Shown here: one piece after another, positions 1 to 7,105 of the stretch
Numbering within the stretch: the stretch's first letter is position 1
Layout: each line of letters starts with the position of its first letter
From: Candidatus Nomurabacteria bacterium
GTDB lineage: Bacteria; Patescibacteriota; Minisyncoccia; Phycocordibacterales; PALSA-1337
Direction of reading: 5' to 3'
Assembly: GCA_943354625.1 (NCBI GenBank)
Contig: CALRCS010000003.1
Span: forward strand, 1 to 21,932
Length of the DNA stretch: 21,932 nucleotides
Made by a program: the position numbers and the translations under genes
Notes under the pieces: generated by a model
Seen by the model: the letters and a program-made list of their open reading frames with translations, nothing else
Told to the model about the DNA's origin: nothing
The model's database searches: none

Positions 1-371
1 CTAAGAGTCAGAGCCTGTGCCTCCTTTAGGGTTATTTCTCTACTCTCGTTTTTTTGTGTATCGTGCAAAAAGATTCTATCAGAATAATTCTGTTTATAAT
101 CAGGCACACCATTCTTATCTAAATCTTGATTCAAATCAACATTATTTAATACTATCTTGCCATCAACTACAGAATATCGACTCTTTAAATAATCACTACA
201 ATAATATGGATAACTATAAGACCCACTAGTACAAGATGAATATATAAAGTTATAGTTCGTCTTAATGAATAGTGATGGGAGATATGTGCTAACAGCGACA
301 CCTATGATTAATAATATTGGTAAAATAAAAGCTAGTAATAATGCGAAGTTTTTCTTTAAAAATTCTTTCAT
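1..371 (-). CDS. Membrane-anchored protein with a Ca-binding-like loop, 3' part outside the window
   Basis: An open frame of 123 codons begins at the ATG at 371 and runs off the left edge without a stop. The N-terminus MKEFLKKN is followed by a hydrophobic segment (about residues 9-28), so the protein is probably an inner-membrane-anchored or secreted protein facing outward. Around residue 70 the stretch DLNQDLDKNGVPD has the D-x-D-x-N-G spacing of calcium-binding loops of the thrombospondin-3 or dockerin type; binding is inferred. The start is supported by an extended -10 box six bases upstream. It lies 46 bp downstream of the histidine kinase on the same strand and could be co-transcribed with it. 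I do not recognise the family. Confidence 0.7.
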   Translation of the reverse strand, partial: MKEFLKKNFALLLAFILPILLIIGVAVSTYLPSLFIKTNYNFIYSSCTSGSYSYPYYCSDYLKSRYSVVDGKIVLNNVDLNQDLDKNGVPDYKQNYSDRIFLHDTQKNESREITLKEAQALTL

Positions 372-377
372 ACCAAA

Positions 378-386
378 ATAGTACCA
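378..386 (-). promoter_or_regulatory. Extended -10 promoter, leaderless arrangement
   Basis: On the minus strand TGG-TACTAT is followed by six bases and the ATG at 371. A transcript would start at or next to the start codon. No clear -35 box is visible. Confidence 0.45.
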
Positions 387-417
387 TAAATTGACCCATC
401 GTCAAACACTATATAAA

Positions 418-1983
418 CTAAACCTTTGCAGGCAAATAAAGTGTAAATATTGAACCTTTATTTTCACCCGGTGAATATGCTTTCAAATCCCATCCATTTC
501 GGTCTGCTATTTGTTTGGCAATAAATAGATTGATTCCTAATCCTTCAGTATCTACATGCATAGAAGAATCACTTCTGTAAAATTTAGAAAATATTCTAGA
601 AAGGTCTTGGTGTTTTATACCTATACCTGAATCTTCTACTATTATCTCTATTTGTCTATTTAAATATTTGATTTTAATATTTATTTCACCTTGATATTTA
701 TTATAATTAATTGCATTCTCCACAATAGAATTCATCACAATCGTAAAGCTGGAACTATTGATAGAAATACTAGGAATATGTTCATCATTATTAAATGAAA
801 CTTTTATACCTTTTTCATCGGTATCCTTTTTAAATTTTTCTACAACTTTTTCTACAAGTATCGGGATATCTTCTTTACTCAAACTATATAAAATCTTTAT
901 TCTTTCTGAATCGGTCGCTTGAACTAAAGTATTTGTAAGAGCGAGGAGAGATTCATTGGCAAGAGAAATTATCTCTAAACCATCCCTTATTTCTTTAGAT
1001 TTTTCTGAATCCTTTTTTAGACTATTTATTGCCCACTTTATTCTAGTGATGGGGGTGCGGAATTTGTGAGTTACAATAGTAATAAATTCATACCTAAGTA
1101 GCTCAGAATCCTTTAATCTAAACCATATAATAAATCCCAGACTTGAAGCAAAAAAAGATGTACCTAGTGGTACCAACCACCCTGGGATCTGGGTGAAATA
1201 AGATAATAAAATTTCATTAGATAGATTTATTAAATTTAAGATGATTGCAAAAAAAGATACAGTGAGACCATAGACCATAGCCCTTTTTGCAACTATCTTT
1301 ATATCCATCAATTCATATCTAATTATAGAATATGCAAATGGTATTGCACAAAAAGGAAAGAAAAGTGACCATATAGGATCTATCTGTATATTATAGACTA
1401 GAAAAAGTGCATAATGGCCAAAAACCATTCCCCAAATAATTCCAGCTAGTGCATACTTGTATCTATTTCTAATTATTATGTCTACGGTAGACCTATATGC
1501 AATATATAATTCTGAAAGAAAATATATAGTGACTATAGTAAAATATATACGCATCCACCCATACAGACTACCGGGTACAAAATAATAATTAAAATACATT
1601 TTTGGAACTGGTTGCAATAGAAAACTCTGAGGTTCAAATATGAAAAATACAGTCATTAAAAGTGCAATCCCATAAATTATTGCTAAGGGAACTTTTCTAC
1701 TTTTAGATTTATCTATAGTCTCCAAAACCCAATGTGTCAAAAAGACGACTATATAAATATTGGCAATATTGAGAAATGATATTTCATAAGCTTGCGCTAG
1801 GTTATTTGCATTAATTAATCCTATTATTGATACTTCCACAATTGCTATAGAAGTGCTAAAGAGACAAAAAAGTATTGCCAGGTTATCCCTTTTTGATTTT
1901 ATCCAAACAAAAATAATTAGGATTATCATTAATATAATTCCTAATCCATATCCCGTATTCATCAACAAGAGTCTTTGGTCCAT
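418..1983 (-). CDS. Sensor histidine kinase with N-terminal multi-TM (7TM-type) sensor region
   Basis: This 521-aa protein has about nine hydrophobic segments in residues 10-290, then a cytoplasmic kinase. Near residue 220 is AYSIIRYELMDI, typical of the linker after a 7TM histidine-kinase sensor. The dimerisation/phosphoacceptor H-box is THKFRTPITRIKW, with the phosphorylated His near residue 306. The ATPase domain follows: N-box ENAINYN (about 425), G1 box VEDSGIGI (about 450), F-box FSKFYRSD and G2 box GLGINLFIAKQIA (about 485). It should autophosphorylate and signal to a response regulator, but none is in this window. A TTG at 2001 would add six residues. I prefer the ATG at 1983 because a TATAAT box sits six bases upstream. 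The signal sensed cannot be told. Confidence 0.9.
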   Translation of the reverse strand: MDQRLLLMNTGYGLGIILMIILIIFVWIKSKRDNLAILFCLFSTSIAIVEVSIIGLINANNLAQAYEISFLNIANIYIVVFLTHWVLETIDKSKSRKVPLAIIYGIALLMTVFFIFEPQSFLLQPVPKMYFNYYFVPGSLYGWMRIYFTIVTIYFLSELYIAYRSTVDIIIRNRYKYALAGIIWGMVFGHYALFLVYNIQIDPIWSLFFPFCAIPFAYSIIRYELMDIKIVAKRAMVYGLTVSFFAIILNLINLSNEILLSYFTQIPGWLVPLGTSFFASSLGFIIWFRLKDSELLRYEFITIVTHKFRTPITRIKWAINSLKKDSEKSKEIRDGLEIISLANESLLALTNTLVQATDSERIKILYSLSKEDIPILVEKVVEKFKKDTDEKGIKVSFNNDEHIPSISINSSSFTIVMNSIVENAINYNKYQGEINIKIKYLNRQIEIIVEDSGIGIKHQDLSRIFSKFYRSDSSMHVDTEGLGINLFIAKQIADRNGWDLKAYSPGENKGSIFTLYLPAKV

Positions 1984-1989
1984 AACATT

Positions 1990-1995
1990 ATTATA
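1990..1995 (-). promoter_or_regulatory. -10 box of the histidine kinase gene, leaderless arrangement
   Basis: TATAAT on the minus strand ends six bases before the ATG at 1983, just downstream of the tRNA 3' end. A transcript from it would begin at the start codon. Read-through from the tRNA is the alternative. Confidence 0.45.
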
Positions 1996-2014
1996 TATCA
2001 ATAATAAACATTTG

Positions 2015-2087
2015 TGCGCGTGCCAGGATTCGAACCTGGGACCCCCCGAGTATCAGTCGAATGCTCTACCAACTGAGCTACACGCGC
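2015..2087 (-). tRNA. tRNA-Ile (anticodon GAT)
   Basis: The 73-nt sequence folds as a full cloverleaf. The acceptor stem GCGCGTG pairs with CACGCGC, the D-stem is GCTC/GAGC, and the anticodon stem TTCGA/TCGGG holds the loop CTGATAC, giving anticodon GAT. The T-stem CCAGG/CCTGG encloses TTCGAAT, and the discriminator base is A. CCA is not encoded (the next bases are CAA), so it must be added by a CCA-adding enzyme. Bacterial tRNA-Ile(GAT) often lies in the 16S-23S spacer. Here it follows 16S by about 650 bp with its own promoter, and no 23S gene comes after it. Confidence 0.95.
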
Positions 2088-2115
2088 ATGTATTTCTAAA
2101 CTGAAACGTAAGAAA

Positions 2116-2144
2116 AATATAGCAGAAATACAGTGATAACGCAA
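2116..2144 (-). promoter_or_regulatory. Sigma70-type promoter of tRNA-Ile
   Basis: On the minus strand a -35 box TTGCGT (2139-2144) and a -10 box TATATT (2116-2121) are 17 bp apart. The predicted start is about 20 bases before the tRNA 5' end. Confidence 0.65.
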
Positions 2145-2168
2145 TTAAATAAAGAGGATAAAGTTAAA

Positions 2169-2196
2169 GGCGCCTCTGCTTGAAGCAAGAGGCGCC
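2169..2196 (-). terminator. Strong hairpin, probable terminator upstream of the tRNA promoter
   Basis: GGCGCCTCT and AGAGGCGCC form a perfect 9-bp stem whose loop can extend it (GCTT/AAGC). On the minus strand the stem is followed by TTTAACTTT. A second inverted repeat, ATTTGTGC/GCACAAAT (2198-2230), lies beside it. The place fits termination of the 16S or small-ORF transcript before the tRNA promoter. A structured small RNA is possible. Confidence 0.45.
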
Positions 2197-2328
2197 GATT
2201 TGTGCCGAACCCAACAACTTCAGCACAAATAGAAGAGGACTGGAATGACTAGACTTACAGATATCATAGTCAAACAAAAAATTTTAACGACGATCCGATC
2301 GGGATCACCTGCGGGAGGCGTGAACGCC

Positions 2329-2460
2329 TCAACGAGAGATTGAATGATTTTGTTCATATTTGTCAAAGTTGTTTAATACCTTCTGGTCAATACAGATATC
2401 TTGCCAGATTAGTATACATGCGATTATTAACACAACTAACCCAGCGATGTAAATTTTCAT
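2329..2460 (-). CDS. Possible 43-aa single-TM small protein
   Basis: A 43-codon frame starts at the ATG at 2460 and stops with TGA. The N-terminus MKIYIAGLVVLIIACILIW is a convincing membrane segment, followed by a polar tail of about 24 residues. It lies between the 16S processing stem and the tRNA promoter, and its 3' end overlaps a small hairpin (GAGGCG/CGCCTC, about 2314-2330). No ribosome binding site is visible. The only support is the hydrophobic pattern, so this could be a chance frame in the 16S trailer. Confidence 0.35.
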   Translation of the reverse strand: MKIYIAGLVVLIIACILIWQDICIDQKVLNNFDKYEQNHSISR

Positions 2461-2556
2461 TCCACTAATACCCTACCATATATGGAATATTTAGTCAAAT
2501 ACCAAAAAACCACCCATTTCTGAGTGTATTTTTTGTAAACAAAAACAAGAGGAAAA

Positions 2557-2581
2557 CTATTCTCTATTTTGTTCCGTTCAT
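2557..2581 (-). promoter_or_regulatory. 3' arm of the 16S precursor processing stem
   Basis: This segment is complementary to 6813-6837 in the 16S leader. The inner 18 bp are perfect, and seven more pairs include two G-U. Such stems around 16S are normally cut by RNase III, and this one shows that the enclosed exons and introns form one transcription unit. Between it and the mature 3' end lies another hairpin (GGTCGGTACC/GGTACTGACC). Confidence 0.7.
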
Positions 2582-2822
2582 CCGGTCAGTACCTCTATAG
2601 AGGGTACCGACCTATGCCCTTTCTCTCGCGGGCTGAGTGTTCACATGAAAGTGTAGAACAATGCTTTTGGTTTTCCCATAATAAATTATGGTAAACAATC
2701 GACTCGGTAAGATAATGATCTAAAAGATCAAAATCGTAGATTCAATTTGAAATAATCCACGAGCAGCTTCCGCTACCCGTGCCTTGTTCAGGCTTGTTAA
2801 TCTATATGTCGCCATATAGTTC

Positions 2823-2832
2823 GGACTATATC
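2823..2832 (-). other. Group I intron S element (P7 3' strand)
   Basis: GATATAGTCC pairs with the R segment GACTA near 3395-3401. It overlaps the stop codon of the intron-encoded endonuclease, so catalytic RNA and coding sequence share bases. Confidence 0.75.
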
Positions 2833-3497
2833 ATCATCCGCTGAGATAAAATTTCTTTTTTTATTGGATGCCATGATCCTATTATAGAAGCAAATTCCTT
2901 ATGACTCTTTCGAGAAATAAAGATCCTCCAATAATCTGGATCTACCCTTATGCTTGGATTGTGAATCTTTCCACAACTTATTCCAAGATCGATAAGGATA
3001 TTCTTAATGATTTCCATTTTCCGAAAATCTTTCTGAGCTAACTGTATATAGAATTTCCCATTATTATGTGGGACTCCACCTTCAGCGTCAAAAAAACCTC
3101 GAATATAAGCAATTTTATCTCCTTTAGTTGAGAGAACTTTTGGATTAAAAGTAAAATCTAGATCTTTACATACAGTTTCTAGTATATATAGATTACGATC
3201 TTTACCTTCTTTATAAATCCATGAGTTTGATCCAACCAAACACAGTAAATCTTTTAAAGTTTCAAGCCATTCTGGATATTTCTGTCCAAAACGAACTCGT
3301 TTCCCTTTATTAGGGGTCGCATCATGCATAGCTCCATGCAAATATGCGTATACCTCACTTTTATTTAGTGTGTAAATAAGCGGAGATCGGCGTGTAGTCT
3401 CTGAGGGGTTACTTCTTTCAGTTTTAGAAAGAGAACTTCCCTGCTGATTGTCTGCACCGGGTACATTTTCACTTTTTATTAAAATAGAAATTTTCAT
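2826..3497 (-). CDS. LAGLIDADG homing endonuclease of the S1498 intron
   Basis: This 223-aa intron-encoded protein should cut intronless 16S genes near position 1498 to drive intron homing, and may also help splicing. It has two LAGLIDADG-type motifs, YLHGAMHDA (about residues 50-58) and YIRGFFDAEGG (about 132-142), as in monomeric double-motif enzymes. The first motif deviates from the consensus at the acidic position, so activity is not certain. Residues 1-45 are encoded by the catalytic core (Q and R segments) and read like translated RNA, so the folded domain probably starts near residue 45. The start at 3497 is preferred over TTG 3545 because an extended -10 box lies six bases before it. 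The stop overlaps the S element. Confidence 0.85.
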   Translation of the reverse strand: MKISILIKSENVPGADNQQGSSLSKTERSNPSETTRRSPLIYTLNKSEVYAYLHGAMHDATPNKGKRVRFGQKYPEWLETLKDLLCLVGSNSWIYKEGKDRNLYILETVCKDLDFTFNPKVLSTKGDKIAYIRGFFDAEGGVPHNNGKFYIQLAQKDFRKMEIIKNILIDLGISCGKIHNPSIRVDPDYWRIFISRKSHKEFASIIGSWHPIKKEILSQRMMI

Positions 3498-3503
3498 TTT
3501 ACT

Positions 3504-3512
3504 ATTATAACA
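3504..3512 (-). promoter_or_regulatory. Extended -10 promoter inside the S1498 intron
   Basis: TGT-TATAAT on the minus strand is followed by six bases and the endonuclease ATG at 3497. This would give a leaderless endonuclease mRNA independent of rRNA transcription. Confidence 0.45.
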
Positions 3513-3682
3513 AAAGTAGTACCGGATACACAGATATTCCAGCAAATAGCCAATTTTTTCAAATGTAATTACTCACATCTGGTCGCAACAAGTTAACGAC
3601 TTACTCCCTGTCATTGAGCTTACCTTAGGCCACAATAAATGTAGACTTCGGGTATTCCCAACTCCCTTGAGTTGACGGGCGG

Positions 3683-4085
3683 ATTGCAATAATGAAACAA
3701 CATTTTGCGTTCCCACGTAGCGAGCGGATTTCCCGCACTACGCGAGTCCAATAATTTTTACATATTGGTTTTGTCTTTCCCACAAAGTGGTACTGTGACG
3801 CAGCTGACTTCTTATAATACTTATATTGTTTTTTATATTACAAGATCTCCTGGGGTCAGTAATAATTCTATTCCTTGCATTCTTATTCGAGGTTTTTATA
3901 ATACTTCCCCATGACTCACCTAATGGGTCGTATTCCTCTTTTTTTGAATAGACTGCTTTTTGCTACTAGGATCCTTCATCTCTAACCTCACGGTTTTAAG
4001 ATTACCCTTTCACTACGCCCCTATATAAATAAGGGGAGCTGATTTTAACAGCTTAGTTTTATTACCTGCCCAGCGCTTTTAATTC
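3683..4085 (-). mobile_element. Compact ORF-less group II-like intron in 16S near position 1398
   Basis: A 403-nt insertion lacks group I R/S elements but resembles group II at its 3' end. A domain V-like hairpin (3712-3746) has a 9-10 bp lower stem, a two-base 3' bulge, a 4-bp upper stem, a GAAAT loop and a CGC triad near its base. A domain VI-like hairpin (3686-3708) follows, pairing GCAA-AATG with CATT-A-TTGC and leaving a single bulged A at 3690, eight bases from the 3' end. The intron ends in AU. Exon bases ACUCA can pair with UGAGU at 3914-3918 (IBS1/EBS1). Against this, the 5' end reads GAAUU rather than GUGYG and domain V has a five-base loop. No intron-encoded protein is present, so mobility would need a helper. 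Confidence 0.6.
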
Positions 4086-4803
4086 TGAGTACAAGACTTG
4101 AGAACGTATTCACCGCAGTATAGCTGACCTGCGATTACTAGCAATTCCAGCTTCATGGGGTCGAGTTGCAGACCCCAATCCGAACTGAGAATGGTTTTAT
4201 AAGGATTTGCTCCACCTTTTTCGGCTTTGCGTCCTGTTGTACCATCCATTGTATCACGTGTGTAGCCCAGGGTATAAGGGACATGCTGACCTGGCGTCAT
4301 CCTCACCTTCCTCCCACGACACAGAGCACAATCAGACTTAACTGATCTATGCGCTTTGTCGTGGGCAGTCTCGCCTGACAAATATAACAGACAACGAGGG
4401 TTGCGTTCGTTACCCCACTGAAGGGAACAACTCAAGCCACGAACTGACGACGGCCATGCATCACCTGACTAACTGTCTTGCGACGACAAAAGTTTCTTCT
4501 TGTCTTCAGCTAGATTAAACCCTGGTAAGGTTCTTCGTTTATCATCGAATTAAACCACATGATCCACTGCTTGTGCAAGTCCCCGTCTATTCCTTTGAGT
4601 TTTAACCTTGCGGTCGTACTACCCAGGCGCTTCTCTTAACGCGTTAGCTACGTCTCTCAGAGGGTCGATACTCCGAAAAACTAGAGAAGATCGTTTAGGG
4701 CGTGGACTACTGGGGTTGATTTTTGTTACTAATTACTTTTAGGTAATTGGTGATTATATTTCTATATCACTCTTCATGTTACCATGAAGTCCGGACTATA
4801 TCT

Positions 4804-5568
4804 TTATCTGTAACAATTCCAATTAGCTTTTTTCTTTTCATATTCTGCCATAATAGCAGATTCTGAAAAGTGGCTCAATTGGATCACTTCAGATATCCAG
4901 CGTTGTTGAAGTTGAGAATCTTTGTAGAGAAAAATTGTCTTACGAAGCATGCTCTGTACTGGAACATAAGGAAGGATGATACGAAGAAATTTTTTCAATT
5001 CTTCATGTGACCTGATCCATATTCTCCAATATTGCTCACGCTTTCCATCTCGACTACGACCCACAGGGGCCACAACCGTATGAATATCCCAGACAACTTC
5101 TAGATAACGAGCGAGGATATTAACTGAAGCTTCATCGAAGCCATCAGTACAAAATACCCCTTTTCTGCCTCCGTAGCTAATAAGTGAACCATCATCACAC
5201 CACCAGACGGCGAGTGATAATGATGTCATTTGATTTAACCAAGTTCGTCTGATATCTAACTTATTGTGTGTATATGTTTGATGATGTAATTCTGTTAGTG
5301 CAGGAGTTCTTTTACTATAAAACCTCCATTTCTGATTAGAACTGTAACCATCAGCTTTTTGTATACTCACAGCTTTTTCTCCCGCAATCTCTTTAAGCAT
5401 CTCTGCTTTCCATAAGAGATATTCTTTTTGTAACTCCGAATGACGAATCTGTAGATTCGCATTGGAATACTTATTTTGAATTTTTAGCGAACCATCTCCA
5501 AGAATTGATCCTAGAATAATGGCTCGTGCTTGAACCGACAATGGCACATATTTTGAATCATTTTGCAT
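4804..5568 (-). CDS. LAGLIDADG homing endonuclease of the S793 intron
   Basis: The 254-aa protein has two LAGLIDADG motifs, ILGSILGDGSL (about residues 18-28) and LAVWWCDDGSL (about 118-128). These are of the type in the LAGLIDADG_2 family found in rRNA and organelle introns. Both keep the acidic catalytic residue. It should be a monomeric double-motif enzyme cutting intronless 16S genes around position 793. The ORF sits between the R and S core segments and stops two bases before the S element, so it fills the loop between P7 strands without entering the core. A weak -10-like TATTAA lies six bases before the ATG. It differs in subfamily from the S1498 enzyme, so the two introns arrived independently. 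Confidence 0.92.
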   Translation of the reverse strand: MQNDSKYVPLSVQARAIILGSILGDGSLKIQNKYSNANLQIRHSELQKEYLLWKAEMLKEIAGEKAVSIQKADGYSSNQKWRFYSKRTPALTELHHQTYTHNKLDIRRTWLNQMTSLSLAVWWCDDGSLISYGGRKGVFCTDGFDEASVNILARYLEVVWDIHTVVAPVGRSRDGKREQYWRIWIRSHEELKKFLRIILPYVPVQSMLRKTIFLYKDSQLQQRWISEVIQLSHFSESAIMAEYEKKKANWNCYR

Positions 5569-5702
5569 ATATTTTTAATATTTACATTATGACAGAAAAT
5601 CAGCCAGCTATCTTGCTCAACTTCATAGTCTCTACGGGGTCATCTTGTACTGAAAGAAAGAGCGAAGTACAACTTCGCTTGAAAAAAACTTAACTTGTTA
5701 AA

Positions 5703-5900
5703 TTATAATTTACTTTTGGTCTTAGTAAGATCAACCTCAACAAACAATCGAAGTCCAATAATTGGATAATGGTAGGATGAACGAATCACTTCAACAGCTT
5801 GGTTCTTATTCAATGCTTCAACCACGCCTGTGATATCATTATTGATACATGGCATGGTAATTTTTCTTCTCAAAAGACCACTATGCATGAATTTTTTCAT
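5703..5900 (-). CDS. Small 65-aa ORF inside the S793 intron
   Basis: A 65-codon frame starts at the ATG at 5900 and lies in a peripheral loop between the Q and R segments. The sequence is protein-like, with charged and hydrophobic residues mixed: a basic N-terminus (MKKFMHSGLLRRK), then NNDITGVVEALNKNQAVEVI. No family is recognised. The upstream GAAAGAAAGGAAAAC is purine-rich but no true SD. Group I introns usually carry one ORF, so this may be an intron accessory protein, a remnant of an earlier one, or a chance frame. Confidence 0.4.
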   Translation of the reverse strand: MKKFMHSGLLRRKITMPCINNDITGVVEALNKNQAVEVIRSSYHYPIIGLRLFVEVDLTKTKSKL

Positions 5901-6812
5901 TTTGTTTTCCTTTCTTTCAATACAAGATAACTTCCCTCGGGGTTGTCCTTACGAATCCAGTAAGATTCATAGTGTAAGGAGTTTCACCGATATAGCTGAA
6001 TGTACATCATATCGTCACCGATATGAGAGACACCCTTCGTCTCTTTTATTTTATGTCGCGGAGACAGGATTATCTAATCCCATTCGCGACCCACGCTTTC
6101 TTGTTTCAGTGTCAGGAGTGCTCCAGTCTGCTGCCTTCGCTTTTGGTGTTCCCCATAATATCAACGCATTTCACCGCTACACTATGAGTTCCGCAGACCC
6201 CTCGCATCCTCTAGTCATACCGTTTCCTTTGCATGTCCCCGGTTAAGCCGAAGAATTTAACAAAAGACTAATATGACCACCTACACAACCTTTACGCCCA
6301 ATGATTCCGGATAACGCTTGAGGCACTCGTATTACCGCTGCTGCTGGCACGAGTTTAGCAACCTCTTATTCGCCAAGTACTATCAATAAACTTTCTCCCT
6401 GGAAAAAGAACTTTACATGCCGAAGCACTTCATCGTTCACGCGGCGTCGCTCCGTCAGACTTTCGTCCATTGCGGAAGATTCTCGACTGCGGCCACCCGT
6501 AGGTGTATGGACCGTGTCTCAGTTCCATCGGTGGGGGTCACCCTCTCAGGTCCCCTAGGCGTCATAGCCTTGGTGAGCTTTTACCTCACCAACTAGCTGA
6601 TACCGAGCAGGCTCATCTTGAAGCGATAAATCTTTACCCTTACGGGACTATCAAGTATTAACTCATCTTTCGATGAGGTATCCCTGACTTCAAGGTTGAT
6701 ACCTACTTATTACTACCTCGTCTGCCACTGTGTATTGCTACACCGTTTGACTTGCATGCCTTATCCACGCCGCCAGCGTTCATCCTGAGCTAGGATCAAA
6801 CTCTTAACTAAA

Positions 6813-6837
6813 ATGAACGGAACAAAATAGAAAACAG
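6813..6837 (-). promoter_or_regulatory. 5' arm of the 16S precursor processing stem
   Basis: Located just upstream of the mature 16S 5' end, it pairs with 2557-2581. It is the expected RNase III processing stem. Confidence 0.7.
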
Positions 6838-6986
6838 AAATCTTTTAAATTTATATTATTATTTTGAACTTATTTTTTAGTCGCATTGAATCTGATCTTC
6901 ACTCCTATCAATTGTGAATATAATTGAATAAAATCATTGTTGTATATAGACATTAAACTTGCACGTAGATTCTTTCGAAAAATACG

Positions 6987-7014
6987 TTCTTAATGCATAA
7001 CTTATAATTGTCAA
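6987..7014 (-). promoter_or_regulatory. Possible second 16S promoter (P2)
   Basis: A perfect -35 TTGACA (7009-7014) is followed after 16 bp by a weak -10 TAAGAA (6987-6992). It lies downstream of the stronger P1. Confidence 0.35.
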
Positions 7015-7053
7015 AAAACTGATTAAAATGGCCTTACTTAAGGCGTGGATAGT

Positions 7054-7081
7054 ATTCTATATGAAGTAGATTTAAAGTCAA
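7054..7081 (-). promoter_or_regulatory. Sigma70-type promoter of 16S rRNA (P1)
   Basis: A -35 TTGACT (7076-7081) and a -10 TAGAAT (7054-7059) are 16 bp apart, between the ORF6N stop and the 16S leader. The leader to the mature 5' end would be about 235 nt. The AT-rich stretch 6838-7053 shows no gene. Confidence 0.6.
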
Positions 7082-7105
7082 GCAAATTAGTGTGTTTGTT
7101 CAGTT

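Larger units (their letters stand above)
2789..3595 (-). mobile_element. Group I intron in 16S after U1498, with LAGLIDADG ORF
   Basis: The 807-nt insertion has group I hallmarks. P1: the exon end GTCGT pairs with GCGAC, with U-G at the splice site. P10: the downstream exon AACAAG pairs perfectly with CTTGTT in the P1 loop. A Q-like segment (GCAGACAATCAGCAGGGAA, about 3437-3456), an R segment CAGAGACTACACG (about 3392-3404) and an S segment GATATAGTCC (2823-2832) complete the P7 core. The intron ends in G. It sits between U1498 and A1499, at the decoding site, so it must be spliced for a working ribosome. Confidence 0.9.
4717..6071 (-). mobile_element. Group I intron in 16S after U793, with two ORFs
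   Basis: The 1,355-nt insertion splits the 790 loop between U793 and A794. P1 pairs exon AGAU with GUCU (U-G at the splice site). Core segments are a Q-like stretch (CAACCCCGAGGGAAG, about 5932-5946), R (CCGTAGAGACTATGAAG, about 5621-5637) and S (GATATAGTCC, 4793-4802); GACTAT/ATAGTC forms P7. A 65-codon ORF lies between Q and R, and a LAGLIDADG ORF lies between R and S. The last intron base appears to be A rather than the usual G. This follows from requiring the exon ACCCCAGTAGTCC and should be tested on RNA. Confidence 0.85.
2745..6811 (-). rRNA. 16S ribosomal RNA, interrupted by three introns
   Basis: Four exons match 16S rRNA in order on the minus strand: 6811-6072 (E. coli 1-793), 4716-4086 (794-1398), 3682-3596 (1399-1498) and 2788-2745 (1499-1542), about 1,502 nt in all. 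The start AGAGTTTGATCC, the 530 loop, the GGATTAGAT loop, the CCGCCCGTC decoding region and helix 45 with its GGAA loop are all present. Helix 44 is about 13 nt shorter than in E. coli. Odd points are A1396 to U (if the splice site is right), a G505U/C526A covariation, and a 3' tail GGATTATTTCA that lacks the CCTCC anti-SD core. Mature ends are set by alignment to E. coli numbering from memory, so they are good to a few bases. Confidence 0.97.

Noticed and set aside
2301..2317. GGGATCACCTGCGGG on the plus strand, resembling the 16S 3' tail
   Set aside because: It is on the wrong strand and outside the processing stem; a chance match beside a hairpin.
2245..2343. Plus-strand 32-codon frame after AGAAGAGGAC
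   Set aside because: Short, no promoter, and the SD-like bases mean little where 16S has no anti-SD.
3705..3914. Plus-strand 69-codon frame in the 403-nt insertion
   Set aside because: Antisense to the intron; its 5' part overlaps the domain V-like hairpin. No protein character.
3683..4085. Group I intron reading of the 403-nt insertion
   Set aside because: No R/S pair (GACTA with TAGTC) in the right order was found; the 3' hairpins fit group II better.
4079..4435. Minus-strand 118-codon frame
   Set aside because: It is a translation of 16S rRNA exon sequence; no protein is expected.
5830..6246. Plus-strand 138-codon frame
   Set aside because: Antisense to the S793 intron and 16S exon 1.
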